This document shows, in pieces, positions 41,795 through 50,043 of a DNA stretch of 52,752 nucleotides. Position numbers and translations under genes: made by a program. The stretch lies in the NCBI GenBank assembly GCA_902774365.1, contig CACYHX010000019.1, forward strand, positions 1 through 52,752, read 5' to 3'. The DNA comes from an uncultured Bacteroidia bacterium. GTDB lineage: Bacteria; Bacteroidota; Bacteroidia; Bacteroidales; F082. The notes under the pieces are model-generated. The model was given only the letters and a program-made list of their open reading frames with translations. It did not search any database and had not been told where the DNA came from. The first letter of the stretch is position 1; each line of letters opens with the position of its first letter.

Positions 41795-44032
41795 ATGAAA
41801 ACCAAACCATTATTCCTAATCACCTTATTATTATTGTCTTTCGCCTCCACTGCCTTTGCCCAGGGTTTCATCGAAGGCACGGTCTATGAAGAGGACGAAA
41901 ACGGCAAGCGCACCCCCATCCCAGGTGTGAATGTCTATTGGAAAATCGTCAACGAAGGCACCACGACCGATGCCCACGGACATTACAAAATCCCGCTTCA
42001 CGAGCGCATCGGATGCCTCGTGTTCAGCTGCATCAGCTACGAGAACGACACGGTGCACCACATGGTGGAGCCTGCGCATTACGACCACGTCTTCCACTCC
42101 GCTCACATGCTGAACGAGGTGGAGATACATGCACGAGAAAAGGCCTTTTACATCAACCCCATTAAGGCGATAGCTGTGCAGGAAATCACCTCCGAGAACT
42201 TGAAACGCGCAGCTTGTTGCACCCTTGCGGGTAGTTTCGAGAACAACGCTTCAGTAGACGTGGCTTACAGTGATGCCGTCACAGGGGCGAAACAAATCCA
42301 ATTGCTCGGTCTGAGTGGCATCTATACCCAAATGATGACGGAAATCATTCCCAATTTCCGTGGTTTGGCCTCGACTTTCGGCTTGAACTATGTGCCAGGC
42401 ACTTGGATGAACGGCATACAAATTTCAAAAGGAACTTCTTCTGTCAGAAATGGTTATGAGTCCATCACTGGACAAATCAACGTGGACTATAAAGAGCCGC
42501 TGCCCGACAAGAGTGAAAAAGTGTTTGCCAATCTTTACGCCAACTCCATGTTGATGACCGATTTCAACTTCAATGGTCGTGTCAAAGTCGGTAAGAATGA
42601 CGGTATCATGCTCTTCGGCCATGTGAGCCACAACCACATGAAAATGGATGGTAACAAAGACTCTTTCATGGACGACCCTATCACCACGCAATACAATGTC
42701 TTTCTGCGATATAACCATCCACATGTCGGAAAATTCGGCTGCAAATTGGGTCTCAAGGCCTTGAAGGAAACCCGTCTCGGCGGACAAATGGATTTTGACC
42801 CCAAACACCGTCTTGATGATGGCTATGACCTCTATGGCATCGGCATCAACACGGAGCGTTATGAGGCTTTTGCCAAGGGCGGCTACCACTTTGACCGCAA
42901 AGATACCAGTCTCGGAACACAGCATCAAGTGACTTACCACAAGATGAACTCCTATTATGGCCTCACCGACTACAATGCCAACCAAATCTCTTATTATGGC
43001 AATTTGTTGTTTGACTCCTATATCGTCAATGACCACCACAGCTATTCGGTGGGTGCGAGTTATTCCTATGATAAATATGATGAGCATTTAAACGACAGCG
43101 CTTTCCAGCGCGTTGAGCATGTGCCAGGCGCATTCGTGGAATATAACTTCAGCGACGACCACCATTGGAACGTCATCGCTGGTTTCCGCGCCGACTACAA
43201 CACCTATTACCACAAAATGCTCTATACGCCCCGTCTGCATGTGCGCTTCAAGACCCACGACGAGCTGGCCATCAGGGCTTCGGCAGGTAGAGGCTACCGC
43301 TCGCCCAACGTGTTGGCTGAGAACTCCACGATGATGGCCTCGTCGCGCAAAATCGTATTCGTGGATCAACCCAAGATGGAAGAGGCCTGGAACTACGGCA
43401 TCAACGTGACCAAAGGTATTGACGTTGGCTGGCGAGAGATTGTCATCAACGCCGACTTTTACCGCACCGACTTCGTCAACCAGATCGTCCTCGACCGTGA
43501 CGCCGACGCGCACCAGATTCGCATCTACAACCTCGACGGCAAGTCGTACTCCAACAGCGCGCAAATCGAGGTTAGCTGCGAGATCATCAAGGACTTCGAC
43601 CTCACCCTGGCCTTCCGCTACAACGATGTCAAGATGACCATCAACGACACCTTGCGCGTGAAGCCCTTCGTGAACCGCTACAAGGGCTTGGTGACGATGT
43701 CGTACGCCCCCGGCACCTGGCAGTTCGACTTCACGACGCAGTTCAATGGCGACAGCCGCGTGCCTAATCTGGATGGCAACGCCACCGCCGTGGCCCACCA
43801 GCAGAATATAGAACACTCTCCGTTCTATGTGATTATGAACGCGCAGATTACCAAGAAGTTGGGCAAGTGCTGGGAACTCTATGTCGGTGGCGAGAACCTG
43901 ACCAACTACAAGCAGAAATACCCCATCATTTCAGCAGAGAATCCCGCCAGCGAAGACTTCGACGCTTCGATGGTTTGGGGACCGCTGAGTGGCATCAGGG
44001 CTTATTTGGGTGTGCGCTTCCAACTGAAATGA
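41795..44032 (+). CDS. TonB-dependent outer-membrane receptor, probably for a metal or metal complex
   Basis: 745 residues. Signal peptide (FLITLLLLSFASTAFAQ); a carboxypeptidase-regulatory-like domain (about 25-110: GTVYEEDENGKRTPIPGVNV); a plug domain (about 115-235) with GLSGIYTQMMTEIIPNFRGL and ISKGTSSVRNGYESITGQIN; then a 22-stranded barrel ending in an aromatic-type terminal strand (YLGVRFQLK). The size is typical of siderophore/metal receptors, smaller than SusC. The HYC_CC_PP protein directly upstream supports a metal role. TonB/ExbBD supply is not in the window. Confidence 0.88.
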   Translation: MKTKPLFLITLLLLSFASTAFAQGFIEGTVYEEDENGKRTPIPGVNVYWKIVNEGTTTDAHGHYKIPLHERIGCLVFSCISYENDTVHHMVEPAHYDHVFHSAHMLNEVEIHAREKAFYINPIKAIAVQEITSENLKRAACCTLAGSFENNASVDVAYSDAVTGAKQIQLLGLSGIYTQMMTEIIPNFRGLASTFGLNYVPGTWMNGIQISKGTSSVRNGYESITGQINVDYKEPLPDKSEKVFANLYANSMLMTDFNFNGRVKVGKNDGIMLFGHVSHNHMKMDGNKDSFMDDPITTQYNVFLRYNHPHVGKFGCKLGLKALKETRLGGQMDFDPKHRLDDGYDLYGIGINTERYEAFAKGGYHFDRKDTSLGTQHQVTYHKMNSYYGLTDYNANQISYYGNLLFDSYIVNDHHSYSVGASYSYDKYDEHLNDSAFQRVEHVPGAFVEYNFSDDHHWNVIAGFRADYNTYYHKMLYTPRLHVRFKTHDELAIRASAGRGYRSPNVLAENSTMMASSRKIVFVDQPKMEEAWNYGINVTKGIDVGWREIVINADFYRTDFVNQIVLDRDADAHQIRIYNLDGKSYSNSAQIEVSCEIIKDFDLTLAFRYNDVKMTINDTLRVKPFVNRYKGLVTMSYAPGTWQFDFTTQFNGDSRVPNLDGNATAVAHQQNIEHSPFYVIMNAQITKKLGKCWELYVGGENLTNYKQKYPIISAENPASEDFDASMVWGPLSGIRAYLGVRFQLK

Positions 44033-44070
44033 CGGTATAGTCCTTTTTGATTGTAAATACGTTTTCCTAC

Positions 44071-44108
44071 TGTAAAGATTCTTTACACCGCTGTAAAGAA
44101 TCTTTACA
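44071..44108 (+). promoter_or_regulatory. Tandem 17-bp palindromes: candidate enhancer (UAS) for a sigma-54 activator
   Basis: TGTAAAGATTCTTTACA (44071-44087) and TGTAAAGAATCTTTACA (44092-44108): each is a near-perfect palindrome, centres 21 bp (two helical turns) apart, lying 54-91 bp upstream of a sigma-54 -24 box. This is the arrangement expected for two dimers of an NtrC-family activator. Confidence 0.75.
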
Positions 44109-44161
44109 CTTTTTACAAATGCGAATTTTTGTAGTTTATTGATTATTAGGTGTTTATAATT

Positions 44162-44178
44162 TTGGCACGATAGATGCT
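44162..44178 (+). promoter_or_regulatory. Sigma-54 promoter of the ABC permease locus
   Basis: TTGGCACG-ATAG-ATGCT. The invariant GG (44164-44165) and GC (44176-44177) are separated by exactly 10 bases, as required for RpoN promoters, with one mismatch from TTGGCACGnnnnTTGCW. The predicted start is near 44189, about 54 nt before the ATPase ATG. The remaining part of 44033-44242 is AT-rich with no other feature seen. Confidence 0.82.
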
Positions 44179-44242
44179 ATGGCTATTTGCGATAAAATAA
44201 TAGTTATAGACCATCGTTAATCAACCAATAAAAGATACCATT

Positions 44243-44861
44243 ATGATCAAAGTAGAAAATCTAAGGAAGGTCTTCCGAACGGAAGAGATTGAAACCCTCG
44301 CATTGGACGGCGTTTCGTTCGAAATCAACGACGGCGAGTTTGTCGCCATCATGGGGCCTTCGGGCTGCGGCAAGTCCACCTTGCTCAACATCCTCGAAGG
44401 AGAAGGACCGCACCCAGTTCCGCAAGGGCAACATCGGCTTTGTGTTCCAAAGCTTCAACCTCATTGATGAGCTGAATGTGTATGAGAACATCGAATTGCC
44501 GTTGCGCTACATGAACGTCCCCGCTGCCGAGCGCAAGGAGCGTGTGGAGGCCATCATGGCCCGCATGGACATCAGACATCGCAAAGACCACTTCCCGCAG
44601 CAGCTGTCGGGCGGTCAGCAACAAAGGGTGGCCATCGCCCGTGCCGTGGTCGCTAACCCGAAGCTCATCCTCGCCGACGAGCCTACCGGTAACCTCGACT
44701 CGAAGAACGGTCGCGAGGTGATGGACCTGCTCACCGAACTCCACAAGGAAGGCACCACCATCGTCATGGTGACCCACTCGCAGCGCGACGCCGGCTACGC
44801 CGACCGCATCATCAACTTGTTCGACGGTAAAATCGTGGAAGAGGTGTTGTCGCAGTTGTAA
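44243..44861 (+). pseudogene. ABC transporter ATPase (MacB/LolD type), broken by internal deletion and frameshift
   Basis: The first frame (from ATG 44243) encodes [20 protein letters not shown]... through Walker [10 protein letters not shown] and LLNIL, then runs out of frame at about 44398. A second frame continues as [20 protein letters not shown] (Q-loop), [14 protein letters not shown] (signature), [12 protein letters not shown] (Walker B) and MVTHSQ (H-loop) to the stop at 44861. Relatives carry about 20 residues (LLDNP..G..) between these parts; their absence plus a +2 shift suggests loss of about 62 bp, which would restore 226 codons. All other motifs are intact, so the break is recent or an assembly or sequencing error. 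It would power the three permeases downstream. Confidence 0.85.
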
Positions 44862-44883
44862 CTTTCGTTCTGTTGTGGAAAGG

Positions 44884-44999
44884 GATTGCCTTCGGCAAGA
44901 AATCTTTCAAAATCGAAATTAAAATCTTTCAAAATCTTGGAAATCATTTTTTGAATGATTTTGAAAACAGATTTTGTTAGATTTCTTGCGAAGCAATTC
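44884..44999. repeat. Hairpin-bounded repeat before permease 1
   Basis: The left end GATTGCCTTCGGCAAGAAAT... is an inverted, slightly diverged copy of the right end ATTTCTTGCGAAGCAATTC. Each end forms a small hairpin. Inside are AATCTTTC direct repeats and an AAATCATT..AATGATTT dyad. It is followed by an AACAATTCAACAATCAACAA leader up to ATG 45030. Confidence 0.6.
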
Positions 45000-45029
45000 G
45001 AACAATTCAACAATCAACAATTTAACGTC

Positions 45030-47393
45030 ATGAGACTATACAAAAAAGGCAAGACCTCCCTCGTGTCTTCCATCCTGAACATCTTGGGCTTGACGGCAGC
45101 CTTCGCCGCGCTCTACATCATCCTTGTGCAGGTGCACCACGACCTCACCTACAATAAGGCACTTAAGGACAGCGACCAGATTTATGTCCTTACAAAGAAA
45201 GAAATCAATCAAAGTGAATACACTTCTTATTTGAACCGTCCTATGGGGGAGTATGTGCTCAACGCTTCCCCTGACATTGAAGCCGGCGGCTGCGGTAAAA
45301 TCACGGGCAATCCCATCGCGGTTCGGGTCGGCGATGATCAATCGCCTGTGTCCATCACGATAACTGCCATGAACAAAGGCGCTCGCGAGGTGTTCGGCTT
45401 CGAACTGGTGGCTGGCAACTGGGATGATCTGACAGGCACTGGCTTCGCCCTCTCGGAATCGGCGGCAAAACGCCTTGGAGTCCAAGTGGGTGATGTGATG
45501 CAGTATTATGATGGATCTGCGTGGCAGGGGATATCCATCGTGGCCATCTATAAAGACATGCCGAAGCACAGCGACCTTTCCTCTTTCGAAATGCTTACCG
45601 ATATGGGTGATAATTGCCTCGACGATTGGAAGGAGTTTTCGTTCAACTATTTTCTGAAACTTCGTAAAGGCGCCGATCCCAAGGCGATTACCGATGTGGC
45701 AATGCCAGTAGTCAAGCAGTTTTTCAGCGAGGTGAATGGTGGTGTTGAGATTACGGACGATGATGTCAAGTTCGGGCTTTACCCCGTTCGGCTGACCGAT
45801 ATGTACTTCGACAGCAATTCGTATTATGCCCCTGGCAAGGCGGGCAACAAAACCACAACGATGACCCTGCTCATCATTGCCATTTTTGTGTTGGTCATCG
45901 CATTCATCAACTACATCAATTTCTTCTTCGCGATGGTGCCGTTGCGCCTGCGGAGCATCAACACGCGCAAGATATTGGGCAGCAGTCGTTTCCAGTTGGT
46001 GATGTCGTCGGTGGGCGAATCGGTGCTGATGGTGGTCATTGCCTTGGGTTTGGCGGTCGCTGTAGTCACCTTGTTCAGGCAATCCACCTTGGCCTCGATG
46101 ATTGACACTTCTCTCGATTTCGGCCAAAACTGGGGTGTTGTGGCTTTGACCATTGGTTTGGCGTTGCTTATCTCGGTGGTCGCCAGCCTCTATCCGGCCT
46201 TGTTCGCCACCTCGTTCAACCCCGCTTTTGCCCTGAAAGGCACCCTCGGCACTACACAGAAGGGCAAGGCATTCCGCATCGGCTTGATTGGCTTGCAGTT
46301 CACCGTTTCCATCGTCCTGATTATCTGTGCGATATTCGTCTCCGAGCAACGTCGTTTTATGATGAATCACGAAATGGGCTTCAACCAAGAATGTCTTTTG
46401 CAGTCGCAGGTGTCGTGGGACCTTGCCACCAACCGCCAAGTCGTTGAGAGTCAGTTGTTGACCGATGCAGCCATCAAGGACATCGCATGGGGTGATGGGC
46501 CTTTCGTAAATGATTACCGCATGAGTTGGGGACGCAAAGTACGGGGCGAGGATGCCGGTTGGGATGTCTATCCCGTTTCGTGGAACTTCCTCCGTTTCAT
46601 GGGCATCGACATTGTGGAAGGTCGCGATTTCACGGAAGCCGACGAGCATTCCTCGGGTACATATATTTTCAACGAAACTGCACGGGACGTATATCAAATC
46701 ACCCTTGAAGACCAGATTGGAGGGCATGATGACCAAATCGCTGAGATTGCCGGTTTCTGCAAGGACTTCAACTTTGCCTCGTTGCGTCAAGAGATTAAAC
46801 CTTTTGCATTCTATGTTTACGGCAAAGATCCATGGCATATTTGCAATCGGCTGTATATCCGCACCGAGGCTGGCGTGGATGTCCCCGCCGTGATGGAGCG
46901 CATCAGGAAAACCCTCAACGACCTCGACTCCAATATGGGCGACGAAATATCATACGATGTGTGGCCTTTCTCACAATCCCTTGAAAACCAATACAAAAAG
47001 GAGCAAAACCTTTCGAAGTTGGTTACACTGTTCACGATTTTGGCCATCGTCATCTCGCTGATGGGTGTGTTCGGCTTGGTGATGTTCGAGACGGAGCACC
47101 GCCGCAAGGAGATTGGCATCCGTCGTGTGCACGGCGCCACCGTGGGGCAGATTCTGGCGATGTTCAACTCGCGCTTCGTAAAAGTTGTGCTGGTTTGTTT
47201 CGTCGTCGCCGTGCCCGTGAGCATCGTCATCATGCGGCGTTATTTGGAGGGCTTCGCCTATCAGGTGCCGCTGCATGTCTGGGTGTTTGTCTTGGCGCTG
47301 TTGGCGGTTTTGGCGGTTACAATTGCGGTGGTCACCTTGCGCAGTTTGCGGGCCGCTACGGTGAATCCAGTGAAATCCTTACGTAATGAATAA
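45030..47393 (+). CDS. FtsX/MacB-type ABC permease, paralogue 1
   Basis: 787 residues from ATG 45030 (MRLYKKGKT); a reading from 44955 exists but begins in the repeat element. Topology: TM1 (about 15-36, NILGLTAAFAALYIILVQVH), a MacB periplasmic core-like domain (about 40-285), three helices (about 290-420), a further helix (about 440-465) after a KGKAFRIGLIG stretch, a second periplasmic domain, then the C-terminal FtsX helices with ETEHRRKEIGIRRVHGAT. Such double-FtsX permeases work with a MacB/LolD ATPase as mechanotransmission or export systems for peptides, lipoproteins or drugs. The transported substrate is unknown. First of three consecutive permease genes under the sigma-54 promoter. 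Confidence 0.9.
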   Translation: MRLYKKGKTSLVSSILNILGLTAAFAALYIILVQVHHDLTYNKALKDSDQIYVLTKKEINQSEYTSYLNRPMGEYVLNASPDIEAGGCGKITGNPIAVRVGDDQSPVSITITAMNKGAREVFGFELVAGNWDDLTGTGFALSESAAKRLGVQVGDVMQYYDGSAWQGISIVAIYKDMPKHSDLSSFEMLTDMGDNCLDDWKEFSFNYFLKLRKGADPKAITDVAMPVVKQFFSEVNGGVEITDDDVKFGLYPVRLTDMYFDSNSYYAPGKAGNKTTTMTLLIIAIFVLVIAFINYINFFFAMVPLRLRSINTRKILGSSRFQLVMSSVGESVLMVVIALGLAVAVVTLFRQSTLASMIDTSLDFGQNWGVVALTIGLALLISVVASLYPALFATSFNPAFALKGTLGTTQKGKAFRIGLIGLQFTVSIVLIICAIFVSEQRRFMMNHEMGFNQECLLQSQVSWDLATNRQVVESQLLTDAAIKDIAWGDGPFVNDYRMSWGRKVRGEDAGWDVYPVSWNFLRFMGIDIVEGRDFTEADEHSSGTYIFNETARDVYQITLEDQIGGHDDQIAEIAGFCKDFNFASLRQEIKPFAFYVYGKDPWHICNRLYIRTEAGVDVPAVMERIRKTLNDLDSNMGDEISYDVWPFSQSLENQYKKEQNLSKLVTLFTILAIVISLMGVFGLVMFETEHRRKEIGIRRVHGATVGQILAMFNSRFVKVVLVCFVVAVPVSIVIMRRYLEGFAYQVPLHVWVFVLALLAVLAVTIAVVTLRSLRAATVNPVKSLRNE

Positions 47394-47396
47394 TCT

Positions 47397-47458
47397 TGTA
47401 GGAACGCATAATGCGTCCCTACAATTAAACAATTCAACAATCAACAATTCAACAACAC
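47397..47458 (+). repeat. Palindrome plus AACAAT-rich leader before permease 2
   Basis: Palindrome TGTAGGAACGCAT-A-ATGCGTCCCTACA (47397-47423; 13-bp arms, one mismatch) followed by repeated ACAATTAAACAATTCAACAA and AATCAACAATTCAACAAC to ATG 47459. Confidence 0.65.
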
Positions 47459-49867
47459 ATGGCTCGAATCTATAAAAAAGGCAAGACCATTCTCGTTTCC
47501 TCTATCCTGAATATCTTGGGCTTGACGGCAGCCTTCGCCGCGCTCTACATCATCCTCGTGCAGGTGCACCACGACCTCACCTACAACAAGGCACTCAAAG
47601 ACAGCGAAAGGATTTATGTCCTTACCATGCCAGACCGGTTTTCAAACAATGTTTATTCGACATACGTCAATCGTCAGATGTCGGAAGCGGTCATTGCTGC
47701 TGTCCCCAGCGTAGAGGCGGGCTGCTGCGCTGCCAATTTAGGGAACCTCGAAGTTTCCGTACGCTTGGGCGAAGGACAGTCGTCGGTCGATTTGAGAGTC
47801 ACCAGTTTCTCCAAACCCGCCATCGACGTGTTTGGATTTGAACTTGTTGCAGGCAATTTGAATAATTGGATTAGTAACACGGATGCGGTTATGTCCGAGT
47901 CAGCGGCCAAACGCTTGGGCTTGCAGGTGGGCGACCATTTCCAATATGGCTCCTGGAATTGGACAGATGTCACGGTAGCGGCCATCTACAAGGATATGCC
48001 TGTCAACAGCGACCTTTCCTCCATCGACTTTATTCTGAATCTGGGCGAAGCGGGTATGAGCGATTGGACCCAATGGGGCTGGAATTATTTCATAAAACTC
48101 GCTGAAGGCGCTGACCCCAAAGAGTTCGATGAAATTGCACACCAAGTCGCCTTTGACCTTTTTAAGACAAAATTCGACATTGACGAAAGCAATTTGACCG
48201 AAGAAAAAGCAGCGGATATTGAGGGATATAAAAAAATGATGTCACCTCATCTTATGAAGTTGACGGACAATTATTTTGCCGATAATGTCGGGCATCCGGG
48301 CAAGTCGGGCAATCGCACCACGACCATCACCTTGCTTGTCATTGCCATTTTCGTGATGCTCATTGCTTTCATCAATTACATTAACTTCTTCTTCGCGATG
48401 GTGCCGCTACGTCTGCGGAGTATCAACACACGCAAGATATTGGGCAGCAGCCGTTTCCAGTTGGTGATGTCGTCGGTGGGCGAGTCTGTGCTGATGGTAG
48501 TTATCGCTCTTGGACTGGCAGTGGCTGTGGTTACGCTGTTCAGACAATCCACCTTGGCTGCGCTGATTGAAACACCGTTGAACTTCGGCCAGAATTTGGG
48601 TATTGCGGCTTTGACCATCGGTATCGCCTTGCTCATTTCGGTGTTGGCCAGCCTCTATCCGGCCTTGTTCTCCACCTCGTTCAATCCTGCTTTTGCCTTG
48701 AAAGGCACACTCGGCACCACGCAGAAAGGCAAGGCTTTCCGCATCGGCTTGATAGGCTTGCAGTTCACCGTGAGCATCGTGCTGATTATCTGTGCGATTT
48801 TTGTTCATCAGCAACGCGATTTCATGATGAATCACGACATGGGTTTCAATCAAGAAAACCTGCTTCAGTCGCATGTGACATGGGAACTCGCCAACAACCG
48901 TGAAACTGTCGAGAATCAGTTGAAAACAGATGCTGACATCAAGGACATCGCATGGGGCGACGGCCCGTTTGTGGCCAACAGCCGTATGGCGTGGAGCCGC
49001 GAGTTCAAAAGTGATTCTGAGGGTCTGTCATGGCAGGTCTATCCAGTTTCTTGGAACTTCCTGCGTTTTATGGGTATTGACATTGTGGAAGGCCGCGACT
49101 TTACTCCTGCCGACGAGCAATCGGAAAACGGAGTCTATATCATCAACGAGACGGCTCAGAAAATGTACGGCATCACCACTGAAGACAGAATCTGGGGTCA
49201 TAAAGATGCCCCTGCCGAGATTGCCGGTATTTGCAAGGACTTCAACTTCTCTGCTTTGCGCGATGAGATTAGTCCATTTGCATTCTATGTCTATGGCAAG
49301 GAGCCGTGGAGTCCGTGCATGAGGCTGTTCATCCGCACTGAAGTTGGCGTTGATACCCAAGCTTTGATGGAACGCACAATAAAAACCCTCAACGACCTTG
49401 ATCCGACATTAGGCGATGGCTTTTCGGTTTGGATGAGGCCATTTAAACAATCCATTGAGAACCAATACAAAAAGGAGCAAAACCTCTCGAAGTTGGTCAC
49501 GCTGTTCACGATTTTGGCCATCGTCATCTCGCTGATGGGCGTGTTCGGCTTGGTGATGTTCGAGACGGAGCGTCGCCGCAAGGAGATTGGCATCCGTCGT
49601 GTGCACGGCGCCACGGTGCAGCAGATCCTGGCGATGTTCAACTCGCGCTTTGTTAAAGTTGTGCTGGTGTGCTTCGTCATCGCTGTGCCCGTGAGCATCG
49701 TCATCATGCGGCGTTATTTGGAGGGCTTCGCCTATCAGGTGCCGATGCATGTCTGGGTGTTTGCCCTCGCGCTGTTGGCAGTGTTGGCTGTAACGATTGC
49801 GGTGGTCACCTTGCGCAGTTTGCGGGCGGCTACGATGAATCCGGTGAAGTCGTTAAGGACAGAATAA
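47459..49867 (+). CDS. FtsX/MacB-type ABC permease, paralogue 2
   Basis: 802 residues, same plan as the gene before it. Residues 1-60, the central helix block (FINYINFFFAMVPLRLRSIN, KILGSSRFQLVMSSVGESVL and TLGTTQKGKAFRIGLIGLQF are shared) and the C-terminal FtsX block are almost identical to paralogue 1. The two periplasmic parts (about 60-290 and 500-680) differ clearly. This pattern fits tandem duplication with homogenised membrane parts and diversified sensing or substrate domains. It should form homo- or heterodimers with its neighbours around one ATPase. Confidence 0.9.
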   Translation: MARIYKKGKTILVSSILNILGLTAAFAALYIILVQVHHDLTYNKALKDSERIYVLTMPDRFSNNVYSTYVNRQMSEAVIAAVPSVEAGCCAANLGNLEVSVRLGEGQSSVDLRVTSFSKPAIDVFGFELVAGNLNNWISNTDAVMSESAAKRLGLQVGDHFQYGSWNWTDVTVAAIYKDMPVNSDLSSIDFILNLGEAGMSDWTQWGWNYFIKLAEGADPKEFDEIAHQVAFDLFKTKFDIDESNLTEEKAADIEGYKKMMSPHLMKLTDNYFADNVGHPGKSGNRTTTITLLVIAIFVMLIAFINYINFFFAMVPLRLRSINTRKILGSSRFQLVMSSVGESVLMVVIALGLAVAVVTLFRQSTLAALIETPLNFGQNLGIAALTIGIALLISVLASLYPALFSTSFNPAFALKGTLGTTQKGKAFRIGLIGLQFTVSIVLIICAIFVHQQRDFMMNHDMGFNQENLLQSHVTWELANNRETVENQLKTDADIKDIAWGDGPFVANSRMAWSREFKSDSEGLSWQVYPVSWNFLRFMGIDIVEGRDFTPADEQSENGVYIINETAQKMYGITTEDRIWGHKDAPAEIAGICKDFNFSALRDEISPFAFYVYGKEPWSPCMRLFIRTEVGVDTQALMERTIKTLNDLDPTLGDGFSVWMRPFKQSIENQYKKEQNLSKLVTLFTILAIVISLMGVFGLVMFETERRRKEIGIRRVHGATVQQILAMFNSRFVKVVLVCFVIAVPVSIVIMRRYLEGFAYQVPMHVWVFALALLAVLAVTIAVVTLRSLRAATMNPVKSLRTE

Positions 49868-49874
49868 TAATAGG

Positions 49875-50004
49875 AGATTCCCTGCGGGAATGGAGGTCGG
49901 ATGTGGTTGTTGATCGCGGCGGCTTGTGACGCTAACGAATAGGTGGTCTGTTCTTGCCGCCGCTATATAAAAAAACGACACACTCCATTCCCGAAGGGAA
50001 ATCT
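49875..50004. repeat. Palindrome-ended repeat element, copy B
   Basis: About 130 bp. Left end AGATTCCCTGCGGGAATGGA, inner CGCGGCGGC..GCCGCCGC, right end TCCATTCCCGAAGGGAAATCT-like. Same architecture as 3042-3168. It is followed by an AACAATTAAACAGTTAAACA-type leader up to the start of permease 3. Confidence 0.75.
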
Positions 50005-50043
50005 CAACAATTAAACAGTTAAACAATCAACAATTAAACAATA

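Noticed and set aside
45036-46838. Minus-strand 600-residue open frame
   Set aside because: Shadow of permease 1; a similar shadow recurs antisense to paralogue 2, as expected from the duplicated coding strand.
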